NCBI GenBank assembly: GCA_023411395.1
Contig: JAEYOV010000007.1
Coordinates: forward strand, 1 to 64,000
Origin: Bacillota bacterium
GTDB lineage: Bacteria; Bacillota; Clostridia; Christensenellales; Aristaeellaceae
Reading direction: 5' to 3'
DNA: 64,000 nucleotides
Below are positions 50,425-58,977 of the stretch, piece after piece. A model generated the notes under the pieces. It saw only the letters and a list, made by a program, of their open reading frames with translations. It searched no databases and was not told the origin of the DNA. Position 1 is the first letter of the stretch. Every line of letters begins with the position of its first letter. A program made the position numbers and the translations under genes.

Positions 50425-51141
50425 TTACTTTACCGGTTCCACCGGTATAACCGTCTCATCCAGCTCCCAGTTGAGCTTCTTGTACAGGTTTTGGCGGCCC
50501 GCCTTGTCACCGTTCATTTCCTGCCAGGCGTACTTGGCCACGTCCAGCGCCGCCTTGCGGGGCACAACGATCACGCCGTCATTGTCGGCCACGATCACAT
50601 CGCCGGGATAGACGGCCACGCCGCCGATGGCAATGGGGATGTCCTTTTCCAGATAGCGGATGCGGGCCTGGTCCATGCCCTGGGAAACATGCTTGGACCA
50701 GACGGGAATCTTCTGCATGATGACTTCGTCCGTATCACGGATGCCCCCGCCGTTGGTCAAAAAGCCGACGCAGCCTTTCAAAAGGGCGGTCAGGGTGTTG
50801 TTGGAGCCGAGAAGGCCCACGTCCAGGCCGGCGATGTCAAGCGCCACAAAATCACCCTGCTCGATGTCCTTCATCCACGGATCGGTGCAGATTTCACGGT
50901 AGTACATGTGGGCCCACTCGGTATACGCGTCACCGGTCACGGCGGGGGCGGGGCCTTCATAGGGCAGGTAGCGGGCGGTGCGGGCGATGCCCACCACATG
51001 GGTTTGCCACAGGGGGCGGATGCTCTTGTCCACGGTGCCATAATGATGGTATCCCATCCAGTCCATGCCATCGCGGACGTCGGTTACACGGCAGGGTTTG
51101 AACAACTCAATAAGCTTCTGGTTCTGTTCCTGGTATGTCAT
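50425..51141 (-). CDS. RraA-family protein (HMG/CHA aldolase or oxaloacetate decarboxylase fold)
   Basis: 238 residues. The core has VTDVRDGMDWMGY near the start, GLLGSNNTLTALLKGCVGFLTNGGGIRDTDEV (about 115-145, with the Arg-Asp pair of the RraA/aldolase active site) and VADNDGVIVVPRKAALDVA. Family members include Mg2+-dependent HMG/CHA aldolases, oxaloacetate decarboxylases and the RNase E inhibitor RraA. In a catabolic operon an aldolase or decarboxylase is far more likely. The ATG at 51139-51141 follows AAGGAGCG. It is the first gene of the cluster. Confidence 0.87.
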   Translation of the reverse strand: MTYQEQNQKLIELFKPCRVTDVRDGMDWMGYHHYGTVDKSIRPLWQTHVVGIARTARYLPYEGPAPAVTGDAYTEWAHMYYREICTDPWMKDIEQGDFVALDIAGLDVGLLGSNNTLTALLKGCVGFLTNGGGIRDTDEVIMQKIPVWSKHVSQGMDQARIRYLEKDIPIAIGGVAVYPGDVIVADNDGVIVVPRKAALDVAKYAWQEMNGDKAGRQNLYKKLNWELDETVIPVEPVK

Positions 51142-51195
51142 TTTTTTCGCTCCTTCAATCGCCGGTATTCCCTTTTCGGCGCTTTTGATGGTTTC

Positions 51196-51201
51196 ATTAT
51201 A
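51196..51201 (-). promoter_or_regulatory. TATAAT -10 element of the RraA-transporter-BKACE cluster
   Basis: A consensus -10 on the minus strand lies 55 bp before the RraA-family start. No good -35 is seen at 16-18 bp, which suggests activator dependence. Upstream DNA to about 51520 is markedly AT-rich and has no gene. Confidence 0.45.
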
Positions 51202-51749
51202 CCGGACGAAAGACATAATATCTACTCATATTTTGTTCTATGCATTACTTATTTTATGTTCTTATGCAAATCAAAGCGTATCCTTCTCATTTTTTGTTTT
51301 ATAGTTTTCATTTTTTGTACAGATTCAATACAACATTCCGCACAACAGGGTGGGTTTTTTTTGAGTGTAATTCCCCATATTGCTTTGGCTATTCATGAGC
51401 TTCCCATATTTTGCGTTTCTCTTCGCATTATTTGGGTTTGATAAATAGATATGCCATTTTTTGTTCTGATCATTGAGCGAATATATCAATTCATTGCACG
51501 CATGTTTTTTTGAAGGGTGTGATTGGAACAACAGGGCTTATTGCATACCCCCATCTCCAAGCCGGAAAAAGCCCCGGTTTGGGCATGTCCCCGGGGGACG
51601 CAGGGAAAGCCTGGTGGGGAATCAAACCAAGCACAAAAAATAAGCCCGCTTCCACAATCTACCGCCTGACTGAAGCTGGCGCGGGCCTCATTTTTTCATA
51701 TGGGAATTATCAAGGAGTTATGTCCCTTGACCGAGGTCCATGGGCTCTC
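51202..51749. other. AT-rich intergenic region, no gene seen
   Basis: The first ~300 bp are AT-rich, in contrast to the surrounding GC-rich genes, and probably hold the control region of the cluster. The rest (51520-51749) has short GC-rich inverted patches but no credible start codon with a ribosome site. Confidence 0.4.
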
Positions 51750-51966
51750 CCATCTAGCTCAATCTTCGCACTGCTCACTGCCGCTTACAGCCCCGGCGGC
51801 TCAATCTTCGCACTGCTCACTGCCGTTCGCATTGCTCGTTTCGCTCGCTTCCTCCGCCCGGCTTATTGCCCCTACTGGGGGCAGCCGGGCTTCGGAACCC
51901 GTTTCGCCAGCCTCCTCCACCCCTCCTTTTTCCGCCGCTGGCGGGGCCGGGGGTTACGGAGCCCCT
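51750..51966 (-). repeat. Dispersed intergenic repeat, copy B (with internal 42-bp duplication)
   Basis: In reverse orientation this contains the same ordered blocks as 37405-37620: GGCTCCGTAACC at the flavoprotein stop, CGCCAGCGGCGGA, GGAGGGGTGGAGGAGGCTGG followed by CGAAACG, then GGCGGAGGAAGC, AACGGCAGTGA and TTGAGC-AGATGG. A 26-bp unit beginning CTCAATCTTCGCACTG is present twice (51758-51783 and 51800-51825). Confidence 0.75.
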
Positions 51967-53165
51967 GAAGCGTTCTCCCCGGCCAGGATGCCACCGGCCC
52001 AGGCGAAAAGCAGGTTGAAGCCGCCGCAGTCGCCGTCCACATCCAATACTTCCCCCGCGGCATACAGGCCGGGGGCCAGGCGGGAGGCCATGGTGGCAGG
52101 ATCAAAATCACATGGGCTGATGCCGCCCGCCGTTACCTGGGCGCTGTCAAAGCCCTGCACACCGGTGATGTGAAGCGGAAAGTCTTTTATCAGTTCCGCA
52201 AGGGCGGATACTTCCTTTTGGGAAAGGGAAGAGCAAAGCCGGGATAAGGGGCAGATACCCGAGTGCTTGAGAATAGCCATACCCAGCCGAGCGTGGAGCC
52301 AGCCCAAAAAGAACTGCTCCAGGGGTGCATTACGAAACAGTTCCACCCGGCGCAATAGTGCTGGCAGCAGACCGGTTTCTTCCATATAAATGGCGGGCAG
52401 CAGGCTGATATGCAGCGTGGCCCCGGCGACATCCCGGGCCAATTGCATGGCCGCCACGCCGCTTATCCCATACTCCGTAAACAGGATTTCGCCTTGTTCC
52501 CTGGGGAAAGCTTGTCCCTTACGGGAAAGCCACACCTCCGCCTGTGCCCGGATTCCAGCCAGGCCGCGGATGGGCTCCGTTTCGGTTTTCAATTGGGTAA
52601 TGGCCGGCCTGGGCGGGATCAGGCGGTGCCCCTGGGATGCAAGCAATGCGTAGGCGCTGCCGTCGCTGCCAAGCTTCGGCGCGGCTTTCCCGCCGCCCGT
52701 GATGATCATGGCATCCGTCCTATATTGCTTGTCCGCCGTGAAAGCAAGCCAGCTACCGGGAAGCTTTTCTACCCGGGATACGGCCGCGCCGCAGACAACC
52801 TCCACCCCATGGCGGGCACAGCCCAGGCGCAAAACATCCAGCACGGAGGAGGCAAGGCCGCTGGCGGGGTAGACCCTTCCTTCCTCCTCTTCCCGGAGGG
52901 CAAGGCCCAGGCTTTCAAAAAAGGCGGCCACCCGCTTCCCATCCGCATGGGCAAGCACAGCCTTGGCGAAGGCTTCATCTCCGTGATACCGGAGCGGGCC
53001 CACGTTCATCATATTGCAGCGGCCATTGCCTGTCGCCAATATCTTTTTGCCCACCCGGTCCATTTTCTCCAGCACGGTTACCTTCGCGCCCTGCCGGGCC
53101 GCACAGACGGCCGCCGTCAGCCCCGCCGCGCCGCCGCCAACCACCAGCACCGTTTTTTGCTTCAA
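51954..53165 (-). CDS. HI0933-like (BaiN/RdsA-type) FAD flavoprotein
   Basis: 403 residues: N-terminal Rossmann motif VLVVGGGAAGLTAAVCAARQGAKVTVLEK, then VGKKILATGNGRCNMMN (the HI0933 family hallmark), and a C-terminal GLYAAGEVLDVDGDCGGFNLLFAWAGG. Family members are NAD(P)H:flavin-dependent reductases; one relative takes part in bile acid reduction, but substrate cannot be inferred. I chose the TTG at 53163-53165, with GAGGTG upstream. The much longer open frame runs into the radical SAM gene. It follows that gene by 10 bp. Its last codons lie in a dispersed repeat. Confidence 0.88.
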   Translation of the reverse strand: MKQKTVLVVGGGAAGLTAAVCAARQGAKVTVLEKMDRVGKKILATGNGRCNMMNVGPLRYHGDEAFAKAVLAHADGKRVAAFFESLGLALREEEEGRVYPASGLASSVLDVLRLGCARHGVEVVCGAAVSRVEKLPGSWLAFTADKQYRTDAMIITGGGKAAPKLGSDGSAYALLASQGHRLIPPRPAITQLKTETEPIRGLAGIRAQAEVWLSRKGQAFPREQGEILFTEYGISGVAAMQLARDVAGATLHISLLPAIYMEETGLLPALLRRVELFRNAPLEQFFLGWLHARLGMAILKHSGICPLSRLCSSLSQKEVSALAELIKDFPLHITGVQGFDSAQVTAGGISPCDFDPATMASRLAPGLYAAGEVLDVDGDCGGFNLLFAWAGGILAGENASGAP

Positions 53166-53175
53166 CTGCCCCACC

Positions 53176-54306
53176 TCACACAGAAAAAACCATCTGCCCC
53201 GGTTTGTAGCCTTCGGGCAATTCTTCTTCGCATAAGAAAGTAAAATTGTCATCCCGCAGTATCGGCAAAAAGGCCGCGTATGGAATTCTTGCAAACTCAC
53301 ATGCGTAATTGCTGGCCCCGAACCATCCACCCTCTTTGCCGCGCAAATTCAGGCCCCTTGAAAATTTTGTATGGTTCGAGCAGTCGTGAACGGCCAGATC
53401 CCAGTTTTCTTCATCGGCAATTTTCATGAATTTCAGCGTCAATTCCCTGCTCCAGACCGGAGATATGTATCCGTGCCTGGAAATGTACATGTTTTCCCCG
53501 TCATAATTGCCGATATTGTTGGCATTCAGATGCAATTCCGCACAGTTGATAAAATCCGGTTTTGTTTTTAGGATCGCCTGCTTCTTCTGGAAAAACGCTT
53601 TGAGAAATTCAGGCGTCATTGGCGTTTCGATCCCTACAGACCGGATATATTTTTTTGCGGTTGCGATATTTTCAATCACCTTATCCGAGCAACCGGAGGC
53701 GCCCAGGTTGAAGCGTATCTCGTCAAGACCGGCTTCCCCCAGCGCTTTCAATGTTTCCTCAGATGCTAAAGTGCCGTTTGTGTATAGGTGCTGATGAATT
53801 TGAGCAGCATGGAATTTCCTTATTATTGGATAATATTTTTCGATTTCCATAAATGGTTCCAGATAAACATAGGAAATACCGGTGGGTTTGGATTGGATCA
53901 ATAGCAGCAGATCAATATCCTTCTCATAAAACTTCGTTCCGCCGATTTCCCACATGCCCTCGCCAACCGGGGGTATACAATCCAGCTCACCATAATTGTA
54001 ACAGAACTTACACTTCAAGTTGCATTTGTTTGTTTTCCTGACCGCACTCAAGCCTGTTCCAAGCAAGCAGGAACGGCACCCCATTGGAAATTTGCTTTCG
54101 TTTCCGACAAAGCAAGTTCTGTTTTCCAAAGTCTTCAAATGATCAATTTCCGACATGAGCCTGTCGTTTCTATCATCGACTGCCGCCTCGATTTGTGCAA
54201 AGGCGGCATACACAATTTCTTGCTGATAAGTCATGATTTCCTCGTCCTCAGGCAATGAGGAAAAGAATTCAAACCATGTCAGCGCATCTTTCTTCGAAAT
54301 TTTCAT
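53176..54306 (-). CDS. Radical SAM enzyme of unknown substrate
   Basis: 376 residues. A radical SAM cluster CNLKCKFCYNYGE (Cys-x3-Cys-x2-Cys, about 106-118) is preceded by CFVGNESKFPMGCRSCLLGTG, which holds three more cysteines (about 74-90) and could carry a second metal site. Later parts (HQHLYTNGTLASEETLKALGEAGLDEIRFNL) show the usual partial TIM barrel. The sequence before 54306 has poor codon use and no start, and GGGAGG lies 7 nt before the chosen ATG. It is followed by the HI0933-like flavoprotein at 10 bp, so electrons could be supplied by that protein. No recognised pathway. Confidence 0.85.
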   Translation of the reverse strand: MKISKKDALTWFEFFSSLPEDEEIMTYQQEIVYAAFAQIEAAVDDRNDRLMSEIDHLKTLENRTCFVGNESKFPMGCRSCLLGTGLSAVRKTNKCNLKCKFCYNYGELDCIPPVGEGMWEIGGTKFYEKDIDLLLLIQSKPTGISYVYLEPFMEIEKYYPIIRKFHAAQIHQHLYTNGTLASEETLKALGEAGLDEIRFNLGASGCSDKVIENIATAKKYIRSVGIETPMTPEFLKAFFQKKQAILKTKPDFINCAELHLNANNIGNYDGENMYISRHGYISPVWSRELTLKFMKIADEENWDLAVHDCSNHTKFSRGLNLRGKEGGWFGASNYACEFARIPYAAFLPILRDDNFTFLCEEELPEGYKPGQMVFSV

Positions 54307-54378
54307 AACATTTCCTCCCGGAGCGTTTTCTGCGTTTTCCATCATTTTGTCGGGCAAATGCGCTTCGCCCACCCGAGA

Positions 54379-54407
54379 ATTATAGCATGAAACCAATGCT
54401 TCAACAA
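54379..54407 (-). promoter_or_regulatory. Probable promoter of the radical SAM-flavoprotein unit
   Basis: On the minus strand TTGTTG (54402-54407), 17-bp spacer, TATAAT (54379-54384), 72 bp before the radical SAM start. Confidence 0.6.
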
Positions 54408-54542
54408 TCAGAACTGCATCCTGTTGCTTAGAGGTTTTGGCTCTGAAGCGTAGACTCGTAAAAATGGCACGGCATTCTTTCGGAAGGTTTTCTTTCCCAG
54501 TCCATCGTGGTACAATAAGGAAGTTCAAAAAGGAGGAAACCC

Positions 54543-56150
54543 ATGCTGCGCCTTGTCAGCCTTCCGCTGTCCCTGGACCATGGAGAAAGAGAATTGCTTT
54601 TTGCCGCGGCAAAAAAGCTTAACATCAAGGCGGAGGACATTCTTTCCTTCCGCATTGTCAAAAAAAGCGTGGACGCCAGGGACAAGGGCGGCGTGCATTT
54701 CGTGTACAGCGTGGATGTTTCCCTGGAACAGGAGGATGCTGCGCTCCGCCGCCTGCGCTATGGCACGGCGGTCAAGGTGGAGGAGGAAACAGCTCCCCGG
54801 CCAACTCCCCGCGCATCCTTTGCCCGCCGGCCGGTGGTGGCCGGCGCCGGCCCGGCGGGGCTGTTTGCGGCTTTGTCGCTTGCCAAAGCAGGAGCCATGC
54901 CCATCCTCATCGAGCGGGGCAAAGATGTGGATGAGCGGGCACAAGACATCGACATCCTGCTTTCGCAAGGCATATTGAACGAGGAAAGCAATGTGCTTTT
55001 TGGCGAGGGCGGAGCCGGGGCTTTTTCCGACGGCAAGCTGACCACCGGCATCAAGAGCCCGCTGTGCAGGGATGTGCTGCAAACGTTGGTGCGCTGCGGC
55101 GCGCCTGAGGAAATCCTCTACCTGCAAAAGGCCCACATCGGCACAGATCTTTTGCGGGGCGTCGTCAAGAACATGCGGGAGGAAATACGTGCACTTAATG
55201 GCGAAGTGCTGTTTGAAACAAAGCTGACAGGCCTGCTCATTGAAAAAGGGGCGCTTCGCGGCGTCACCGTTTTGCATGAAGGCCAGGAAACGCAAATCGA
55301 TACGGATACGCTGATCCTGGCCATCGGCCACAGCGCCAGAGATACCTGCCGCATGGCATATCTCGCCGGCCTGCCCATGGCGCAAAAGCCTTTTTCGGTG
55401 GGCGCCCGCATCGAGCATCCCCAAAGCCTCATCAACAAGTCGCAGTACGGCAAGTTCGCCAGCCATCCAAAGCTTGGCGCGGCGGATTACAAGCTCAGCG
55501 TCCGCACACCGGACGGCCGGGGAGCCTACACCTTTTGCATGTGCCCGGGCGGTGTGGTGATCCCCGCCGCGAGCCGGCAAAATGGCGTATGCGTCAACGG
55601 CATGAGCTATCACGCGCGGGCAGGGGAAAACGCCAATGCCGCGCTGCTCGTGGGCGTCACCCCCTTGGACTTTGGGGACGGCCACCCCCTGGCGGGGCAC
55701 GATTACCAGCGCGCACTGGAGCAGGCCGCCTATCGGGCGGGCGGCGGGGGATTTCGCGCCCCGGCGCAGCGGGTGGAAGATTTTTTGCAAGACCGTGCCT
55801 CCACCCATACGGGAAGCGTTGTTCCCACCTACCGCCCCGGCGTAACGCCTTCCAACCTCGCTTCCTGCCTGCCCCCATACATCGTGGAAAACATGCGCTT
55901 GGGCATTTTGCAAATGGACAGGCAGCTAAACGGTTTTGCCCACCCGGACGCACTGCTCACCGGCGTGGAAACCCGTTCCTCCTCCCCGGTGCGCATCCTC
56001 CGGGATGAAGAATGCCAATCGGAGATAGGCGGCATCTTCCCCACCGGGGAGGGCGCCGGGTACGCGGGGGGCATTATGAGCGCGGCGGTGGACGGCATCG
56101 CCTGCGCGCAAAAAGCAATTCATATTAATGAGAGGACATTGCACGCATGA
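54543..56150 (+). CDS. FAD-dependent dehydrogenase, COG2509 type
   Basis: 535 residues. The first ~95 residues form a separate alpha/beta domain (LRLVSLPLSLDHGERELL, FRIVKKSVDARDK) seen in this family, then a dinucleotide motif PVVAGAGPAGLFAALSLAK (about 97-115), FGEGGAGAFSDGKL, and a C-terminal GIFPTGEGAGYAGGI. These proteins are widespread in Firmicutes and of unknown substrate. AAGGAGG lies before the ATG. It overlaps the HAD phosphatase gene by an ATGA, though no functional link is known. Confidence 0.88.
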   Translation: MLRLVSLPLSLDHGERELLFAAAKKLNIKAEDILSFRIVKKSVDARDKGGVHFVYSVDVSLEQEDAALRRLRYGTAVKVEEETAPRPTPRASFARRPVVAGAGPAGLFAALSLAKAGAMPILIERGKDVDERAQDIDILLSQGILNEESNVLFGEGGAGAFSDGKLTTGIKSPLCRDVLQTLVRCGAPEEILYLQKAHIGTDLLRGVVKNMREEIRALNGEVLFETKLTGLLIEKGALRGVTVLHEGQETQIDTDTLILAIGHSARDTCRMAYLAGLPMAQKPFSVGARIEHPQSLINKSQYGKFASHPKLGAADYKLSVRTPDGRGAYTFCMCPGGVVIPAASRQNGVCVNGMSYHARAGENANAALLVGVTPLDFGDGHPLAGHDYQRALEQAAYRAGGGGFRAPAQRVEDFLQDRASTHTGSVVPTYRPGVTPSNLASCLPPYIVENMRLGILQMDRQLNGFAHPDALLTGVETRSSSPVRILRDEECQSEIGGIFPTGEGAGYAGGIMSAAVDGIACAQKAIHINERTLHA

Positions 56151-56788
56151 CCGAGGCCGTTATTTTCGACATGGACGGCGTTTTGTTTGACACCGAGCGG
56201 CTGGGCCTTACCCTTCAAACGCAGGCTTGCTGCGAGGCAGGTTATATGGTAACGGAAGGTTTGCTGATGAAGACCCTGGGCGTGAGCATGGGTGCCGGGC
56301 GCGAAATCATGCTCGGCGCGCTGGGAGAGGACTTCCCTTATGATACGATGATCGATCGCTGGACGGAGCTCATGTATGAGGACATGGCGGCAAACGGAAT
56401 CCCCCAAAAGCCCGGCATACGGGAGTTGCTTCATGTATTGAAGGCCAAAGGGATCAAAACCGCCGTAGCCACCTCCAACAACCGGTCGATTGTGGAAAGC
56501 TATATGAATCTGGCCGGCCTTCATGACAGCTTTGACGCCGTGGTATGCGGCGATGCCATCAGGCGCAGCAAGCCGGCCCCGGACATTTACCTCACGGCGG
56601 CGGAATTGCTTGGCGTGATGCCCGGACGCTGCATGGGGGTGGAGGACTCGCCAAACGGCGTCAAAGCCGTGCGCGCGGCGGGCATGGCATGCGTCATGGT
56701 GCCTGATTTGATCCCCTTTACGCAGGAGCTTTCCCCCTACGTGGACCACTGTGTATCCACCCTTACAGATATCATCCCCCTACTATAG
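56147..56788 (+). CDS. HAD-superfamily phosphatase (beta-phosphoglucomutase-like)
   Basis: 213 residues with the HAD motifs: nucleophile and acid Asp in IFDMDGVLFDTE (about 7-18), Ser/Thr in AVATSNN (about 107), Lys in RRSKPAPDIY (about 146) and the final acidic pair in MGVEDSPNGVKA. A helical cap between motifs I and II places it in the PGMB/Gph-like group, acting on small phosphorylated sugars or other metabolites. Substrate not known. Start is coupled to the previous gene by ATGA. Confidence 0.9.
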   Translation: MTEAVIFDMDGVLFDTERLGLTLQTQACCEAGYMVTEGLLMKTLGVSMGAGREIMLGALGEDFPYDTMIDRWTELMYEDMAANGIPQKPGIRELLHVLKAKGIKTAVATSNNRSIVESYMNLAGLHDSFDAVVCGDAIRRSKPAPDIYLTAAELLGVMPGRCMGVEDSPNGVKAVRAAGMACVMVPDLIPFTQELSPYVDHCVSTLTDIIPLL

Positions 56789-56805
56789 CAAAAGGAGTGT
56801 ACACG

Positions 56806-58011
56806 ATGCGCGCTTACGAACGGTTTTTGAAGTATGTATCCATCGATACCACCAGCAATGAAAACGCCGCCGGCTGCCCTTCTACCCCTAATCAAAAGAT
56901 GCTGGGCCAGCTGCTGGTGGAGGAAATGATGTCCATGGGCATCGCGGACAGCCGCATGGACAATCACGGCTACGTGTACGGCACCATTCCGCCAAAGGGC
57001 AGTACGGCAAAACCCGCCATCGGGTTCATCGCCCACATGGATACATCCGACGCCGTGCCCGGCGGCCCCATAAAGCCCCAGATCGTGAACTATGCGGGCG
57101 GAGATATCGGCTTGGGCAACGGGCTTGTGATATCCGAGGCGGAATTCGATTTTTTAAAGGACCTTCACGGCACGGACCTGATCGTAACCGACGGCAACAC
57201 GCTGCTGGGCGCCGATGACAAGGCCGGCGTGGCGGAGATCCTCACCCTGTGCGAGCGCCTGATGCAGCCCGGCGCGCCGGACCACGGCAAGGTGTGCATT
57301 GCCTTTACGCCGGACGAGGAAATCGGCCGCGGCGCCGACCTTTTTGACGTGCCCGGCTTTGGCGCCAACTATGCCTACACGGTGGACGGAGGCGCGCTGG
57401 GAGAAATCGAGTACGAAAACTTCAACGCCGCTTCAGCGAAGGTTGCCATTCACGGCGTGAACATACACCCCGGCAGCGCCAAAAACAAAATGCGCAACGC
57501 CTGCCTCATCGCCATGGAATTCAACGCCATGCTCCCGCCCCAGGAGATACCCGCCTGCACGGAGGGGTACGAGGGCTTCCAGCATCTGAATTCCATCAGC
57601 GGGCAGGAGGAGTTGGCCACGCTGCACTATATCATCCGCGACCATGATATGGATAAATTCCTGCAGAAAAAGGCCAGGTTTGAAAAGATCGCGGCCTATC
57701 TCAACGAAAAGTACGGCCCAGGCACGGTAGAACTTACCCTCAAGGACAGTTATTTCAACATGCGGGAACAACTGAAAGATCACATGCACATTGTGGAAAA
57801 AGCCAAAGAAGCCATGCTATCCTGCGGTGTGGCGCCCATCGTAAAGCCCATCCGGGGCGGCACGGACGGGGCACGGCTATCCTTCATGGGTCTGCCCTGC
57901 CCCAACCTGTCCACGGGCGGGTACAACTTCCATGGCCGGAGGGAGCTGATCCCCATTGAGGCCATGGATACCATGGTGGAAGTGCTGCTGACGCTTGTGA
58001 AGACTGCTTGA
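56806..58011 (+). CDS. pepT: Peptidase T (tripeptidase)
   Basis: 401 residues of the M20B peptidases: FLKYVSIDTTSNENA at the start, metal-binding His and Asp in IGFIAHMDTSDA (about 77-88), GADDKAGVAEIL, TPDEEIGRGADLFD (catalytic Glu, about 168) and FNARE-type RGGTDGARLSFMGLPCPNLSTGGYNFHG near the end, with the metal His. It removes N-terminal residues from tripeptides. The ATG at 56806 follows AAAGGAG at 8 nt; an upstream GTG falls inside the ribosome site. It lies 17 bp after the HAD gene. Confidence 0.95.
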   Translation: MRAYERFLKYVSIDTTSNENAAGCPSTPNQKMLGQLLVEEMMSMGIADSRMDNHGYVYGTIPPKGSTAKPAIGFIAHMDTSDAVPGGPIKPQIVNYAGGDIGLGNGLVISEAEFDFLKDLHGTDLIVTDGNTLLGADDKAGVAEILTLCERLMQPGAPDHGKVCIAFTPDEEIGRGADLFDVPGFGANYAYTVDGGALGEIEYENFNAASAKVAIHGVNIHPGSAKNKMRNACLIAMEFNAMLPPQEIPACTEGYEGFQHLNSISGQEELATLHYIIRDHDMDKFLQKKARFEKIAAYLNEKYGPGTVELTLKDSYFNMREQLKDHMHIVEKAKEAMLSCGVAPIVKPIRGGTDGARLSFMGLPCPNLSTGGYNFHGRRELIPIEAMDTMVEVLLTLVKTA

Positions 58012-58045
58012 CCGCGGAAAAATTATAAGCCCTGCCTTTGACTCC

Positions 58046-58140
58046 CCCAGTCGCCTTCGGCGACAGCCCCCTCAAGGAGGGAGCCTTTCGCCGAGCCTCC
58101 CTCTTGAGGGAGGTGGCATCCGAAGGGTGACGGAAGGAGG
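58046..58140. repeat. Clostridial-type intergenic palindromic repeat
   Basis: CCCCAGTCGCC-TTCG-GGCGACAG-like stem (58046-58066), then GCCCCCTCAAGGAGGGAGCC, CCTCCCTCTTGAGGGAGG (58097-58113) and GGCATCCGAAGGGTGACGG. Repeats with this wording are abundant in the intergenic DNA of many gut Clostridia. Rest of 58012-58218 holds no gene. Confidence 0.7.
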
Positions 58141-58218
58141 AGATCGGCAAGTTGCAAGCAACTTGCTTGTGACAACCCAGGAAGGAGGCTATCTCCCGCA
58201 TTGATCGGGAGGCATGTT

Positions 58219-58962
58219 ATGTCGATGCAAAAGCGCTCCCGGTGGAGCCGGTATGTATCGGGTTTCGTTTTCCTCTCCCTGCTTTTGTCCATTGTCTATA
58301 CGATTATACAATGGGCAAATGCCCCCGTCACGCCGCCCGGCCCGGAGTATGAAAAGCTGAAAAGCGATTACGCGCTGATGGTGGTGCAATGTTTTTTGGG
58401 CATTCTGGCCATGCTGCTGCCGGGATTATTGGCCCGCAAGTGGCGGGTGGAAATCCCCTCCGGCATGATGATCCTCTACCTGTTGTTCCTGTACGCCGCC
58501 ATCTACTTGGGCGAGGTGCAGAGCTTTTACTACCGCATTCCCCACTGGGATATGATCCTGCACGGCTTTTCCGGGGGCATGCTGGGCGCGCTGGCGTTTT
58601 CCTTCGTGCGGCTGCTCAATAAATTTGACAGAGTGCATCTTTACCTAAGCCCCCTGTTCACCGCCATTTTCGCCTTTTGCTTTTCCATTACTTTGGGCGT
58701 GTTCTGGGAGTTTTACGAGTATTCCGCCGACTATATGCTGGGCCTGAACATGCAAAAGTTTCTTATGGAGGACGGCACGGCGCTCATTGGCCGGAAGGCC
58801 CTCAGCGACACCATGCAGGATTTGATCACCGATGCCATAGGCGCGGTATTCACTTCTTCCATCGGCTACGTATCGCTCAAATACAAAAAAGGCTGGGTGG
58901 AGAAGGTGATGCTCAAACGGCAGCCCGCGCAGGAGCAAAGGGAAATTTCCGCCGGCGGCTGA
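58219..58962 (+). CDS. Polytopic membrane protein (DUF2238/YjdF-like)
   Basis: 247 residues with about six hydrophobic segments (YVSGFVFLSLLLSIVYTII, VVQCFLGILAMLLPGLL, MMILYLLFLYAAIYLGE and others). The segment YRIPHWDMILHGFSGGMLGALAF resembles the conserved H-x-D/H-x-x-H-x-x-G block of DUF2238-type membrane proteins, and VFWEFYEYSADYMLGLNMQ is typical of them too. Function unknown. ATG at 58219 has GGGAGG at 6 nt; an upstream in-frame TTG is not favoured. Convergent with the MntR-type gene. Confidence 0.75.
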   Translation: MSMQKRSRWSRYVSGFVFLSLLLSIVYTIIQWANAPVTPPGPEYEKLKSDYALMVVQCFLGILAMLLPGLLARKWRVEIPSGMMILYLLFLYAAIYLGEVQSFYYRIPHWDMILHGFSGGMLGALAFSFVRLLNKFDRVHLYLSPLFTAIFAFCFSITLGVFWEFYEYSADYMLGLNMQKFLMEDGTALIGRKALSDTMQDLITDAIGAVFTSSIGYVSLKYKKGWVEKVMLKRQPAQEQREISAGG

Positions 58963-58977
58963 AAAGGATGACGGTAC

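Noticed and set aside
51758..51825. CRISPR-like array
   Set aside because: Only two repeat units with a 16-bp spacer, within a dispersed repeat and with no cas genes.
54525..55913. Long minus-strand open frame (462 codons) opposite the COG2509 flavoprotein
   Set aside because: Antisense to a conserved gene, low-complexity composition, no domain.
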